Assembly: GCA_958295935.1 (NCBI GenBank)
Contig: OY282385.1
Location: 496,001-560,000, forward strand
Direction: 5' to 3'
DNA length: 64,000 nucleotides
From: an uncultured Dehalococcoidia bacterium
Lineage (GTDB): Bacteria > Chloroflexota > Dehalococcoidia > Lucifugimonadales > Lucifugimonadaceae
Made by a program: the position numbers and the translations under genes. Shown here one piece after another: positions 1 through 8,158 of this stretch; the stretch's first letter is position 1, and every line of letters starts with the position of its first letter. A model generated the notes under the pieces. The model made no database searches. It had not been told where the DNA came from and saw nothing but the letters and a program-made list of their open reading frames with translations.

Positions 1-353
1 TCGGCTGCCTTGCGGGCCAGTTCCTTGAACTTAGGTTCTTTGAAGTAGTCTGACAGCTGGGCGATTATGGCGAGGAGCGGATCGCGGGAAAAGTCGTCCT
101 CCCACGCATTGAAGTAGATGGCACTGTAGCCCTCCTTTTCCAACGCCTTCTGCCAGCGCCTTAGCATGAACGTCTTGCCGGTTCCCCACTGCCCATGCAG
201 GCTGACGGTCAGCGGCTCTTCCTGATAGGCGATGAGGTTCGTGAGCCGCCCAGCGATCTCTTCCCGCTTCAGCAGGTCGTCCCCCCAGGGGTTGTCACAA
301 TCGACCTTCGGCTCCACTAGCTTCAACGCAATAGGCTTCTGCACGTCTACCAT
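1..353 (-). CDS. KAP family P-loop NTPase, N-terminal part (cut by window edge)
   Basis: The gene reads leftward and leaves the window after 117 codons. A Walker A motif GQWGTGKT lies at about residues 54-61, after a short N-terminus with NPWGDD. It is followed by FNAWEDD near residue 81. This combination is typical of KAP P-loop NTPases, which are often membrane-associated and recurrent in phage-defence loci. The start is the ATG at 353, about 100 bases after the stop of the TIR-like gene on the same strand, so it is probably the last gene of the operon that begins at 3128. The C-terminal part, including Walker B and any membrane hairpin, is not visible. The KAP assignment comes from motif recognition only. 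Confidence 0.75.
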   Translation of the reverse strand, partial: MVDVQKPIALKLVEPKVDCDNPWGDDLLKREEIAGRLTNLIAYQEEPLTVSLHGQWGTGKTFMLRRWQKALEKEGYSAIYFNAWEDDFSRDPLLAIIAQLSDYFKEPKFKELARKAA

Positions 354-452
354 CTGCTGGATCCTCTAGCCACAGTTGCCTCGCTCGCGTCCCGCCAAGC
401 ACCACGCGCCCTGTAGGCAGAACACGGGCGAATACCGGGGCTCATTGCCACT

Positions 453-1016
453 CTATCCCTGCCAGCCCCTAGAACAGTCTCCGCTTCTGTTGTGTCGGAA
501 TTGATCCCGGCCATTGTTTGGAGATGCTCCATCTCTACGCTGGAATGCCTTATGGATCCAATTGCGAATGTCGGACGGTTGGTATGACCAATCATAAACT
601 AGCGCATAGGGATCGCCGCCGCCCACGTTATCCGCCAGTCTGGGAGGGATGAGATTGAGCTTGTATTGCGCCATGCCGTGGTCTGGATGATTGGGCAGCA
701 AGATGCCCAAAAGTCCGCACCTGGGGTTGCGCCTAGTGGCTCGTAGGCTAGAACCGATCTCCCAATCCACGTGTTTGCGCTGCCAGGTACAAGGGCCTAT
801 CAACACGATGGTGACGCTGGCATCCCGTATGTATTCGTCACGAATCTTCTGACGCACCCGAGCCGTTTTCAAACCGGTATCGTCAATGTCCCCAGTATCA
901 ACCGATTCATCTACTATACCGTCTCCCATCATTTGTACAAACCGATCTTTGTACGCTTGGTCATCATGGTGAAAACTGATGAACACTCTATGTCTTGGGG
1001 CTTCATACACCGTCAT
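453..1016 (-). CDS. TIR-like protein (DUF1863/ThsB type), copy 1
   Basis: This 187-residue protein starts with a beta strand and the motif HRVFISFHHDD, then has SVTIVLIGPCTWQRKHVDWEI around residues 65-90. Both are hallmarks of the MTH538-type TIR-like fold (PF08937) found in the ThsB sensors of Thoeris anti-phage systems. ThsB proteins make a cyclic ADP-ribose-type signal on infection; whether this one has enzymatic activity cannot be told. The start overlaps the stop of the upstream gene by four bases, which suggests translational coupling. It is a paralogue of the gene at 4145-4723: both share the RKHVDWEI motif and end in nearly the same residues (NRSGDC then RGWQG). No Thoeris ThsA (SIR2 or Macro effector) is present in the window. 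Confidence 0.8.
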   Translation of the reverse strand: MTVYEAPRHRVFISFHHDDQAYKDRFVQMMGDGIVDESVDTGDIDDTGLKTARVRQKIRDEYIRDASVTIVLIGPCTWQRKHVDWEIGSSLRATRRNPRCGLLGILLPNHPDHGMAQYKLNLIPPRLADNVGGGDPYALVYDWSYQPSDIRNWIHKAFQRRDGASPNNGRDQFRHNRSGDCSRGWQG

Positions 1017-1495
1017 TCTCCTTCCACCTGCTCCAGGTCCGTCAAATCTTCCACGCCGGCGATCTCCGCCAGCATACGATTGTAGTTTCGCAGCTCATTT
1101 TGCAGGGTCACCAGTTCGTCGCGGAACTCCCTGCATTTGTCATCGTCGCCGAAGGCCCCGGCCAAGCTCGCCTTGTGCCACTTTGCCGTAAAGGGCCGGA
1201 CTACCTGGTTCAGAACAGGTATGGCAACCTTGGTGAACTCGATCGTCGCTCTCCCATGGCGGCGGAGAACCTCACGGGTAATCGGGAAAAGCGAATAGGC
1301 GCTATCCAGGGCCGTCTTCTCGTCGCCCGACTCGGCAGGCAACGGCTGAGTAACTATCCTGGTCAGCATCTCGATATACAGTTCCCAAGCCGCGTCCTCG
1401 TCCGCCGATTGGAAAGCTATCTCCGCATTGGCCCACTTGGGGCCCAATTTTACTCTCTCCAAACGAAAATTACTGAACCATTTTTCCAAATTCAT
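1013..1495 (-). CDS. Conserved-looking helical protein of unknown function in defence operon
   Basis: This 160-residue protein is acidic and predicted mostly helical, with no membrane segment or known catalytic motif. Tracts such as AWELYIEMLTRI, EKTALDSAYSLFPITRE and RPFTAKWHKASLAG look like conserved helices rather than disorder. It sits between the OLD-type ATPase gene and the TIR-like gene, overlapping the latter by four bases. I have an impression of similar proteins beside NTPase and TIR genes in other bacteria but cannot confirm it here. It could be a regulator, adaptor or structural partner of the NTPases. No function is claimed. Confidence 0.7.
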   Translation of the reverse strand: MNLEKWFSNFRLERVKLGPKWANAEIAFQSADEDAAWELYIEMLTRIVTQPLPAESGDEKTALDSAYSLFPITREVLRRHGRATIEFTKVAIPVLNQVVRPFTAKWHKASLAGAFGDDDKCREFRDELVTLQNELRNYNRMLAEIAGVEDLTDLEQVEGE

Positions 1496-1574
1496 CCTTG
1501 GTACCCTCCCACAACCTTGATCTGCGGGCTGTCAGACTCACGCTCAGGAGCCGACGTATCGCCGTATCTCCCCC

Positions 1575-3128
1575 TTACGAGCTGCGCCATTCGAGCAGAA
1601 CCCCCTCCAAGCCCTGCACCAGGAGTTGAATGTCGCTTCCCTCTTGGCCGGCCTCCCGCCGCGCTACTATCCTGCAAATGTCCGGAACACCCCGATTCGA
1701 GAATTCCGCCAGACCGCGGATCTTGTACTTGGCAATGTTCGATGGGCTGTCCGAAGCAGAGTCATAGAGCGAGTTCAGTTGGCCCATGCGAGCCGTCAGA
1801 CGGGTTCTGTCTGCGCCTAACTCATCGGAGTATTCCTCATGGTGGCCATCTAATTTCTCCCATATCCATGCTTCCGGCGATTCGCTGCCAGGAAGAAAAA
1901 CCACCGTAACATTGCCCTCTGCTCTGTCCTTAATTTTTTGTTCGATATCGCTACTGCGCTTGTCGCCATCGAGAACGAAGACGAAGTTCTCTATCTGGCC
2001 GAATTTTCTGAAAGCCGCGGCGTGGGCGGGGAACTCCTCGGCGCCCGTGTCCCTTCCGATTCGGACAGTCTCGGCGCTGATTCCCTGCTTGATCGACAAG
2101 CAATCGATAACGCCTCGGAGCAAGCCTTCGGCGGTTTCGTCCTCGCAGAGCAGATTGAGCGCCTCGTTGGAACGCCCATAGAGGGCGTCCTGCACCACGT
2201 CCCGATAAGGCGGGCTCACGGTGACCTTGCCAGTCCTTTCGTCGCGGTCGAGGAAGATGCGCCCATGGGCGGGTACCGAGTCCAAGACCACAGGGCTGTG
2301 AGTGGTCACGATGATCTGCAAGTCGTTGCGCAAGGCGAGTTGCTGCAACTGCAACATGAGAAGTTGCTGCACCCAGGGATGCAGGCCGGCTTCCACTTCA
2401 TCTATCAGAACCAGCGCGCCATTGAGCCGAGCAATTTCTTGTGACAGCCGCAAAATCGCGCGTTCTCCGGCGGCCATGTGTAGCTCGGAATAAACGGCGC
2501 CGCCTTCCTGAGACGCAAAGAGCAGGTTCTTGCTGCCGCTGGATAAGTCGACGACCTCCGAGTACTTGAAGGGAAGAACCTGCTGCGCGAATTCGATCTG
2601 GGACGCCGTCAAAGGCTTTTCGTGAGGAAGACCGGCCTGACGGGACATGCTGAGAACGCCGCGCACTTCGGACGGGTTCGTGAGGTTGCTCAAGGTTCTG
2701 AGATACACCTTACGTTCCGGCTGGCTTGCGTCCTTGCGCCCCAGAAAACTGCGGTTCCAACCCTTGTAACGCCGCCACCGCATCGCGTAGCGCCCGTCAC
2801 GAGTGGAATAATCGAAATTCAGAAGAATTTCGCCGCTGTCGTCCATGCGCCCAGGAAGCTTTGGACGATAGGACGGAAAGAGCGTGGAAGGCACGAAATC
2901 CTTAACGCCCGCTCCGGGTACCTTGTAAGCGCAGGCGGCGGCGAAGAGCACTGTCGATTTGCCGCTCGCATTGCCGCCGGCAATGACGCTTACCGGATAA
3001 TCGAACACTACCCGCAGGTTGTCGATTCCCCGAATGCCCTCAAGGCGGATCTCTGTAAGGAAATGAGGCAGGTGAGGCTTTTTACCCTGTAACCGTTCCC
3101 AGAGACCTCTCAGGCGCTTCTCCATCAT
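1575..3128 (-). CDS. OLD-type ATPase with C-terminal TOPRIM-like nuclease region
   Basis: The protein has 517 residues. The ABC-type ATPase has Walker A GGNASGKST at 51-59, a signature-like region around 196-224, Walker B ALVLIDEVEAGLHP ending near residue 251, and the switch THSP at 276-279. C-terminal to it is a TOPRIM-like region with the acidic motif CEDETAE at 328-334 and the DGD motif at 387-389. This is the architecture of OLD (overcoming lysogenization defect) family nucleases, some of which act in phage defence. It is the first gene of a probable four-gene operon (OLD, helical protein, TIR-like, KAP). About 80 bases separate it from the next gene. It could equally be called an AAA_15/AAA_21 ATPase if the TOPRIM residues prove inactive. 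Confidence 0.8.
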   Translation of the reverse strand: MMEKRLRGLWERLQGKKPHLPHFLTEIRLEGIRGIDNLRVVFDYPVSVIAGGNASGKSTVLFAAACAYKVPGAGVKDFVPSTLFPSYRPKLPGRMDDSGEILLNFDYSTRDGRYAMRWRRYKGWNRSFLGRKDASQPERKVYLRTLSNLTNPSEVRGVLSMSRQAGLPHEKPLTASQIEFAQQVLPFKYSEVVDLSSGSKNLLFASQEGGAVYSELHMAAGERAILRLSQEIARLNGALVLIDEVEAGLHPWVQQLLMLQLQQLALRNDLQIIVTTHSPVVLDSVPAHGRIFLDRDERTGKVTVSPPYRDVVQDALYGRSNEALNLLCEDETAEGLLRGVIDCLSIKQGISAETVRIGRDTGAEEFPAHAAAFRKFGQIENFVFVLDGDKRSSDIEQKIKDRAEGNVTVVFLPGSESPEAWIWEKLDGHHEEYSDELGADRTRLTARMGQLNSLYDSASDSPSNIAKYKIRGLAEFSNRGVPDICRIVARREAGQEGSDIQLLVQGLEGVLLEWRSS

Positions 3129-3199
3129 TTTGAGTTCCCTATATTTGCCCCTACCGAAACCGCTCTCAGTATGACAATCTCCGTCGGAAGACCGCCTGT

Positions 3200-3298
3200 C
3201 TACAACGCAAGGGCGAGTATATCAACCCGTATCTCCCCCAACGAACGCATCGCGGCTGCGTCTCGTAGGCGGAGCCGCCATATCGTGGCGGTCGAGGC
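3200..3298 (-). pseudogene. Possible C-terminal remnant with an LGEI..ILAL tail
   Basis: In the 211-base gap between the OLD gene and the PIN toxin, the minus strand encodes a short open tail (residues like MRSLGEIRVDILALAL, then stop) without a convincing start. A similar tail occurs at 5664-5800. Such LGEI..I.ALE ends recall the C-terminal coiled tails of type I restriction specificity subunits. The match is short and this is a tentative reading. The rest of the gap shows no gene. Confidence 0.25.
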
Positions 3299-3339
3299 TG
3301 CCACCTTGCGCCGCCGCTCCTACGGGCTTCTAGGGGCTT

Positions 3340-3717
3340 CTAGCGCGCGTCGGCCAGCGCTTGGTCGAAGGTCTTTATCTCGCTCACACCGCGACGCCGG
3401 CAGCTGGCAAGATGGCAAAGGTCTCTCGCCCGCAGCCCTGGATGCCGGTCATGGAGTTGACGCGCCAAGGCGACGTCCGCCTCCTCCAGCGGCCACACCT
3501 CCACGCCCGCCCGATTTATCAGCGCCAAGGCATCTTCGAACACCTCATACCGACGGACGGGCAGGTAGACGTGCATCAACTCCTGGATAACCTCGGCTGA
3601 GGTGCATAGCAGCTTGCCGTTGCGCATCGACTCGCTGAAGAACTCGCGGGCACTGATTCGAAGTGGGTGCGAGCGTCCAACCGCGTACATGAAGACATTG
3701 GTGTCGACGAAGGTCAT
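3340..3717 (-). CDS. PIN-domain toxin (VapC-like RNase)
   Basis: This 125-residue protein begins MTFVDTNVFMYA, with the first PIN acidic residue at D5. Further conserved acids are in SAEVIQELMH, LRARDLCHLA and IKTFDQAL, giving a full set for Mg-dependent RNase activity. A longer open frame extends upstream, but the ATG at 3717 gives the canonical PIN N-terminus. It also overlaps the antitoxin stop by four bases, as usual for toxin-antitoxin operons. The toxin likely cleaves tRNA or other structured RNA when released from its antitoxin, but the target is unknown. It lies between the two TIR-containing clusters, consistent with a defence island. Confidence 0.88.
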   Translation of the reverse strand: MTFVDTNVFMYAVGRSHPLRISAREFFSESMRNGKLLCTSAEVIQELMHVYLPVRRYEVFEDALALINRAGVEVWPLEEADVALARQLHDRHPGLRARDLCHLASCRRRGVSEIKTFDQALADAR

Positions 3718-3992
3718 ACGTCCGGCAGGCCGCTGGTCATCGATTCGTGCAGTGTCTGTAGGTGTTCTTCCCAATCCGGTTCCACGCCGGGACCTCGCCG
3801 GGCATCGCACTCCTCGAAGAACCGCCTCAGGTCCTCCGGGGATTTGAACCGCTCGGCGCGCTGCCGCGACTCAAGCCTGTCGTGAGCCGCGGCCCGAAGC
3901 CACGCGCTGAATGTCAGGCCATCTCTGCGCGCCTGATGGACGAACCGGTCGCGGTCCTCGTCCGGGATTATCAGTTGGACCCTGGTCATCAC
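3714..3992 (-). CDS. Ribbon-helix-helix antitoxin of the PIN toxin
   Basis: This 92-residue protein begins with a short beta strand (TRVQLIIPDEDRDRF) followed by two helices (LTFSAWLRAAAHDRLES), the pattern of MetJ/Arc-type DNA-binding antitoxins. The acidic C-terminus (RRFFEECDARRGPGVEPDWEEHL) would be the part that wraps the toxin. It is the first gene of the pair and its stop overlaps the toxin start, so the two are probably co-translated. RHH antitoxins usually repress their own promoter; the roughly 150-base gap upstream (3993-4144) would hold it, but I could not identify an operator there. Confidence 0.85.
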   Translation of the reverse strand: MMTRVQLIIPDEDRDRFVHQARRDGLTFSAWLRAAAHDRLESRQRAERFKSPEDLRRFFEECDARRGPGVEPDWEEHLQTLHESMTSGLPDV

Positions 3993-4144
3993 GACATCCT
4001 TCCTACCCGCCTGTTGTGTGTATGTACGTTACACACTCCCTCCCGAAAGGTCAACCCCCTTCTGCCAGCGCGCCGCTCTGCCGCGGAATCCCCGACCGCC
4101 TGCAGGCAGGATACGAGCGGAAAGGGATGGGGGTCATTGCCGCT

Positions 4145-4723
4145 CTATCCCTGCCAGCCTCTCAAACAATCACCGCTCCGATTATTCACAAACAGATCAA
4201 GACTGTTATCCGGCGATGGAGTCTGATTCCTCCTCAGAAATGCTGCGTGGATTTTCGGCAGGACTTTCCTAGAGAGTCCATTCTGAGGCCAGTCATATAT
4301 GACTGCGAAAGGATCATCGCCGGCAATGTTACACGCCAACCTCGGTGGGATTAGGCGAGGATTACGCTTTTCTGGGGTTTTGCCATAGTCGGGATGCGTC
4401 GGCAGTAGTAGACCTACTATCCCGCATCTCTTGTTGTTCTGCCTATCAATAAGGCTGGCTGAAATCTCCCAATCCACGTGCTTGCGCTGCCAGGTACGAC
4501 GGCCAATCAAAACGACGGTAACGGTGGCGTCCGCGATGTGGTCATCCCGGATCTTGCGGCGGATCTCATCCAGCGGAAGATTTTCGTTGTGAATGTCCCC
4601 TTGACTGACGGACTTATCAACCGACTTGCTCTCCAACGCCTGGACGAGCCGATTCTTATACTCCTGATCGTCCTCATGATAGTAGCTGATGAAGACCTTG
4701 TGCCTGTGTGTCTTGACAGCCAT
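4145..4723 (-). CDS. TIR-like protein (DUF1863/ThsB type), copy 2
   Basis: This 192-residue protein is closely related in order and motif to the protein at 453-1016. It starts HRHKVFISYYHEDD, has VTVVLIGRRTWQRKHVDWEI, and shares the C-terminal NRSGDC..RGWQG ending. The fold is the MTH538 TIR-like domain. It is the last gene of a three-gene minus-strand cluster (TIR-like, membrane protein, TIR-like) with short gaps. Two related TIR-like proteins so close together suggest several sensors served by a shared effector, as reported for multi-ThsB Thoeris loci. No recognised Thoeris effector is visible, so function remains inferred from fold and neighbourhood. Confidence 0.8.
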   Translation of the reverse strand: MAVKTHRHKVFISYYHEDDQEYKNRLVQALESKSVDKSVSQGDIHNENLPLDEIRRKIRDDHIADATVTVVLIGRRTWQRKHVDWEISASLIDRQNNKRCGIVGLLLPTHPDYGKTPEKRNPRLIPPRLACNIAGDDPFAVIYDWPQNGLSRKVLPKIHAAFLRRNQTPSPDNSLDLFVNNRSGDCLRGWQG

Positions 4724-4753
4724 GGTCCGATTCCTCCTACGCAGCAGCCCTTA

Positions 4754-5194
4754 CTAGGGAATGACCAGCATCCAGGCGAGGACCACCATCGCAGCCACCG
4801 GAAAGTAGAACAGCCATATAGAGGGGGATCCCAAGCACCACGCCACCGCCACCGGGCCCATGCCCGTAGGCTTCACACCGTACACGTCCTGCTGAGCCAG
4901 TTCGCCGCCGTGCAATCTGCACACGAAGTCGTTGTACGAGTTGCGGAACGCCCGCTCCAAGGCCAGGTAGTAGGCATCCAGTCCCAGGAACATCAGCGTC
5001 GGAACCAACGCTATCAGGGCATGCTGCGGCTCCCCGGTCCGCGCCACCAGAACCAGGACGGCGGCCACCAAGGTCACGCACCACACCTTGCAGGAACGGC
5101 TGTTATCCGCCATCCGGGCTATCACGCCCTGCACTATCTCGACGTGCTTCTGAACGGCGGTGGACTCGTGATCCAGCTGCGGCTGCTCAGCCAT
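4754..5194 (-). CDS. Small membrane protein between two TIR-like genes
   Basis: From the ATG at 5194 the protein has 146 residues. An N-terminal helix (VQKHVEIVQGVIARMADNS) precedes two adjacent membrane segments (VWCVTLVAAVLVLVA and ALIALVPTLMFLGLDAYYL), a cytosolic stretch with ERAFRNSYNDFV, and a C-terminal membrane segment (IWLFYFPVAAMVVLAWML). A longer frame starts 63 bases upstream, but the 5194 start places the gene 14 bases after the previous stop with a GGGG-containing ribosome site. Its layout recalls small two-helix effector proteins of nucleotide-signalling defence systems (SLATT-like). This makes it a plausible membrane effector for the flanking TIR-like proteins, by inference. 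Confidence 0.7.
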   Translation of the reverse strand: MAEQPQLDHESTAVQKHVEIVQGVIARMADNSRSCKVWCVTLVAAVLVLVARTGEPQHALIALVPTLMFLGLDAYYLALERAFRNSYNDFVCRLHGGELAQQDVYGVKPTGMGPVAVAWCLGSPSIWLFYFPVAAMVVLAWMLVIP

Positions 5195-5208
5195 AATGTT
5201 CAGCCCCG

Positions 5209-5589
5209 TCAATTCACCAGGGCATCCAACTTGGCATTGATGCGCCTCCATCTCCATGGAATCGGCTCCCCAAGACGGGTTAGCCCATTATACGGCCTGT
5301 CTTGGGGCCTGACCTGGATGATCGGTTTCCCAAGGCTGCGTGCCATGTCCGTTTCCACCATGACGCCCTGAGCGTTGTGGGTGTCCTCGCCGATCAGGAC
5401 GACCACGACGTCGCAACGGCGTATGGCCTCCCTTGCTTTGTTCTTCCAGGCATCATCCGGATAAGATTCACGGAGCGAGCAGTTGACAATTCGATGATTG
5501 GTCTCTTGCTTGGCCTGCCCGTAGAAGTTGTTCCTGAGGTCGTTGTCCTTGTCGAACTCGAAACTCACGAAAATGTTGAGAGTGGGCAT
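5209..5589 (-). CDS. TIR-like protein (DUF1863/ThsB type), short copy 3
   Basis: This 126-residue protein starts LNIFVSFEFDKDNDL, followed by CSLRESYPDDAWKNKAREAIRRCDVVVVLIGEDTHNAQGVMVETDMA. That is the core of the MTH538 TIR-like fold, including the central hydrophobic strand and the acidic residue after it. It is shorter than and diverged from copies 1 and 2, lacking the RKHVDWEI motif. It is the first gene of the three-gene cluster that reads through 4145. Its end (RLGEPIPWRWRRINAKLDALV) looks complete. A role as infection sensor or signal synthase is inferred from family membership. Confidence 0.78.
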   Translation of the reverse strand: MPTLNIFVSFEFDKDNDLRNNFYGQAKQETNHRIVNCSLRESYPDDAWKNKAREAIRRCDVVVVLIGEDTHNAQGVMVETDMARSLGKPIIQVRPQDRPYNGLTRLGEPIPWRWRRINAKLDALVN

Positions 5590-5663
5590 AGATCCTCCTC
5601 TGCCGGATTGGCCTGCCCCTGCTTTCCCGCCTATTCCCTACTGAGAAAGCGCGCCTCACTCCG

Positions 5664-5800
5664 TCACCCCACTATCCCCGCCAGCAACCCCTCCGTCTCC
5701 CGCTCCAGCGCCAGGATACCGGCCTGTATCTCCCCCAGCGGGCGCAACGGCCGCGGCCTAGTCGTCGAGGCGGGGGTCGGAATGCAGCCACACCGAGACT
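5664..5800 (-). pseudogene. Possible restriction-specificity-like C-terminal remnant
   Basis: The 372-base stretch from 5590 to 5961 has no complete gene. On the minus strand it encodes a tail reading LRPLGEIQAGILALERETEG and ending in a stop at 5664, without a recognisable upstream body or start. The heptad-like end resembles the C-terminal helix of type I restriction specificity subunits. The same LGEI..ILAL signature appears at 3200-3298. Both may be leftovers of restriction genes lost from the island. The remaining bases show nothing I can identify. Confidence 0.3.
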
Positions 5801-5961
5801 AACCGCGTCCTCACGGCTCAGGACAGGCATCCGCTAGCCCCTATCGAAACGGAATCGGGCAAGCATAGCACGGCCCGGCGCGGCCGTCCGAGGCGCCGCG
5901 CGGAGAGGAACGCAGAGGCAAACTCAACCCGATTCCACCATCCGCACCCCCGGCGGCCCCA

Positions 5962-8142
5962 CTACTCAGCAAGCCGTATCTCCCCCTCCCACAGAGCCCC
6001 CGAAGCGTCGTACTGGCCGGTCCTGATATGGGCTATGGCATATTCCCGTAGAGCCACCGTCGCCATACATCTCCCGTCGAATATCCCGCCTCGTCCGTCG
6101 AAGTCGAAGTCGAGGTTGTCGAAGCCATACTGCTTGCGCTGTCTGGGGAGGTCGCTCGCGTCAACGGGCAAGACATGTACGAAGAAAGTCGCCTCCGTGT
6201 CGGCGCGGGCGCACGGCTCCTTGACGTACACCAGCCGATCCTCGCCGAGATACACGTCCCAGTCCGATCGAATTGACGGCGGGCTGTCTCCGAACAGTCC
6301 TGACAGGTAATCGTCGGCCGACATTATTTCAATCAAATCCCGCAAGTCGTGTCCTGCGAAACTTGCCGTGACCCAATCATGGTCGTCGGAGTTGAAGGGC
6401 ATCCACAGGCCGGGGCCGACCCTCACGGCGTATCGACCTCGCTCGAGGGCCTGCGCTTCGCTGGAGGCCGCAGGGTGCACCGCGATGTTGATGCCGCGCT
6501 GCTCCAGGTATCCGGGCGGCGGTTGGCGGTCATGAGCGATTACGCGTTGATGGTTGGGTGTTGTGACAGGATTGCGCGCCACCGTCGCATCGGTCAAGCC
6601 GTCGAGGTCGATGACCTTCAGGTCCGGAAGGTAATAGAACCTGCCGAGACCTCCGCCTGCCATCAGCGCGTCATCAGGAATCAATCCCCGCTTCATGTTC
6701 TCGTAGGGCTGCCATAGACGCCGTTGCTGGTTGGTGAATTCTCGGTGTTCCGCGAATGGTGCAGCGACACCCTGCACGGCAGACTGACGGCGCAGGTCGT
6801 TGGAGACAGCGGCCAGTGCGGACATCCCCGGCGCAGCCAGCAGCCGGCCGGTGCGGCCATCGTCGAGTTCTATGTGAAGTCTCCAGACGTACTCGTCAAT
6901 CCTGGCGCCCTTGAACAATAGGGATCCCTGTATGGCCCCGCAGTAGAAGACCACGGGGACGAACAGGATGAGCGCGCAAGCCCGCGCCCCCGGCCGCCAG
7001 AGCCGGTAACTATCGAGACTCTGCCTACTCTCAGCTTGTCGAAGTACGGCCTTGACCTTAGCCAGCAGAGCCGTGGGGAGGGGTATGCGCCGCCAATCGA
7101 AGGCGGCCAGCCGCGAGCCGATACAGGCAATCCCCTCAGCAGCAGGCAGCGCAAGCAACGGCCAGTAGAAGTCCAGCGGGCGATACTCGAAATGGTCGCC
7201 CCCTATCCGCATCACGTAGGCCATGTGGACACCGATTAGCAGCAGGACCAAGCCATAGATCCCGTCGCGGCTCTCCCCCCACCGGCGCCGCAGAGCGACC
7301 CAGGCTAGGGGAACCAACAGGTACAGACCCGTATCCAGCGCCGCCGCCCACAGGTAGCGGAAGCCCGACTCATACCATGGGCGGACGTGCTTGGCGTAAT
7401 AGGTGTTCGGCAGCCACTCGCCGTAGTAGGCGTAGCGGAACAGGAAATGGGCCGACACCAGGATGACGAAGGGCCCTGCCAGGTACGCCAACTCGCGCCA
7501 GTCCACCCTCATACGCTTGGCCTCGACCATACGCTGCACCGCGAACCAGCCGAAGCAGCACACGGCAATCAGCGGGCCCTCGGGTCGGGTCAGGGCAGCG
7601 CCGGCAAGGCTCAAAGACGCCGCCAGCAGGCCGGCGCGACTGTCGCGGTAGAGGCTCAGGCAAACGACGGCCAGGACGATGAAGAAGGTGAACTGACGCG
7701 TTTCCAGTCCGCCAGCCGAGGTCCACACGGCGAAAGTCGCACTGCTGCACACCAACCCCAACGCCATCCAGCAGACCAATCCACGCTTTCGAAGCGAGGG
7801 AAGGCGATAGACCCACCACGCCAGCGCCCCTACGGTCCCCGCTGTGAAGACCACCGACAGCCAAGGCGCAGCGTACTCCGGGGCCCAGCCCAACGCCCAC
7901 CAGATGGCGGCCAACTCCAACACCCACAGGAAATTGGAGTAACCTTCCACACGCTCGCCCGGGTTGAACACTAGGCCGTGACCCTCCAGCAGGTTCCGCA
8001 CGTAGCGAAAGCTGATGAAGGCGTCGTCCGTCAGAAACCAAGACACCGAGGCCAGAAAGACCAACAGGGCCAACCAAGGCAGGCAGGCCAGAATGAGACC
8101 GAGGGACGCCTTTAGCGGCTCGCTTGACATCCGTCCCTTCAT
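5962..8142 (-). CDS. GT-C membrane glycosyltransferase-like protein with two-Cys tail domain (array 1, type A)
   Basis: This 726-residue protein is multi-spanning, with about 10 or more hydrophobic segments in its first 450 residues. The first membrane helix is followed by [18 protein letters not shown] (DD at 39-40) and [14 protein letters not shown], typical of GT-C enzymes (PMT/GT39-like) that transfer sugars from polyprenyl phosphates on the outer membrane face. The C-terminal half is soluble. It ends in the tail domain shared by all nine array genes ([16 protein letters not shown] ... GFDNLDFDF ... [10 protein letters not shown] ... [10 protein letters not shown]). The ATG chosen gives the same 16-base gap from the preceding stop as in the sister genes at 8159 and 47328; another ATG lies four codons later. 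It is a near-duplicate of the next gene. Acceptor and sugar are unknown. Confidence 0.82.
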   Translation of the reverse strand: MKGRMSSEPLKASLGLILACLPWLALLVFLASVSWFLTDDAFISFRYVRNLLEGHGLVFNPGERVEGYSNFLWVLELAAIWWALGWAPEYAAPWLSVVFTAGTVGALAWWVYRLPSLRKRGLVCWMALGLVCSSATFAVWTSAGGLETRQFTFFIVLAVVCLSLYRDSRAGLLAASLSLAGAALTRPEGPLIAVCCFGWFAVQRMVEAKRMRVDWRELAYLAGPFVILVSAHFLFRYAYYGEWLPNTYYAKHVRPWYESGFRYLWAAALDTGLYLLVPLAWVALRRRWGESRDGIYGLVLLLIGVHMAYVMRIGGDHFEYRPLDFYWPLLALPAAEGIACIGSRLAAFDWRRIPLPTALLAKVKAVLRQAESRQSLDSYRLWRPGARACALILFVPVVFYCGAIQGSLLFKGARIDEYVWRLHIELDDGRTGRLLAAPGMSALAAVSNDLRRQSAVQGVAAPFAEHREFTNQQRRLWQPYENMKRGLIPDDALMAGGGLGRFYYLPDLKVIDLDGLTDATVARNPVTTPNHQRVIAHDRQPPPGYLEQRGINIAVHPAASSEAQALERGRYAVRVGPGLWMPFNSDDHDWVTASFAGHDLRDLIEIMSADDYLSGLFGDSPPSIRSDWDVYLGEDRLVYVKEPCARADTEATFFVHVLPVDASDLPRQRKQYGFDNLDFDFDGRGGIFDGRCMATVALREYAIAHIRTGQYDASGALWEGEIRLAE

Positions 8143-8158
8143 CCACACCCGTGGCCCA

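Noticed and set aside
453-5589. A complete Thoeris system
   Set aside because: TIR-like ThsB-type proteins are present, but no ThsA-type SIR2 or Macro effector gene is visible.
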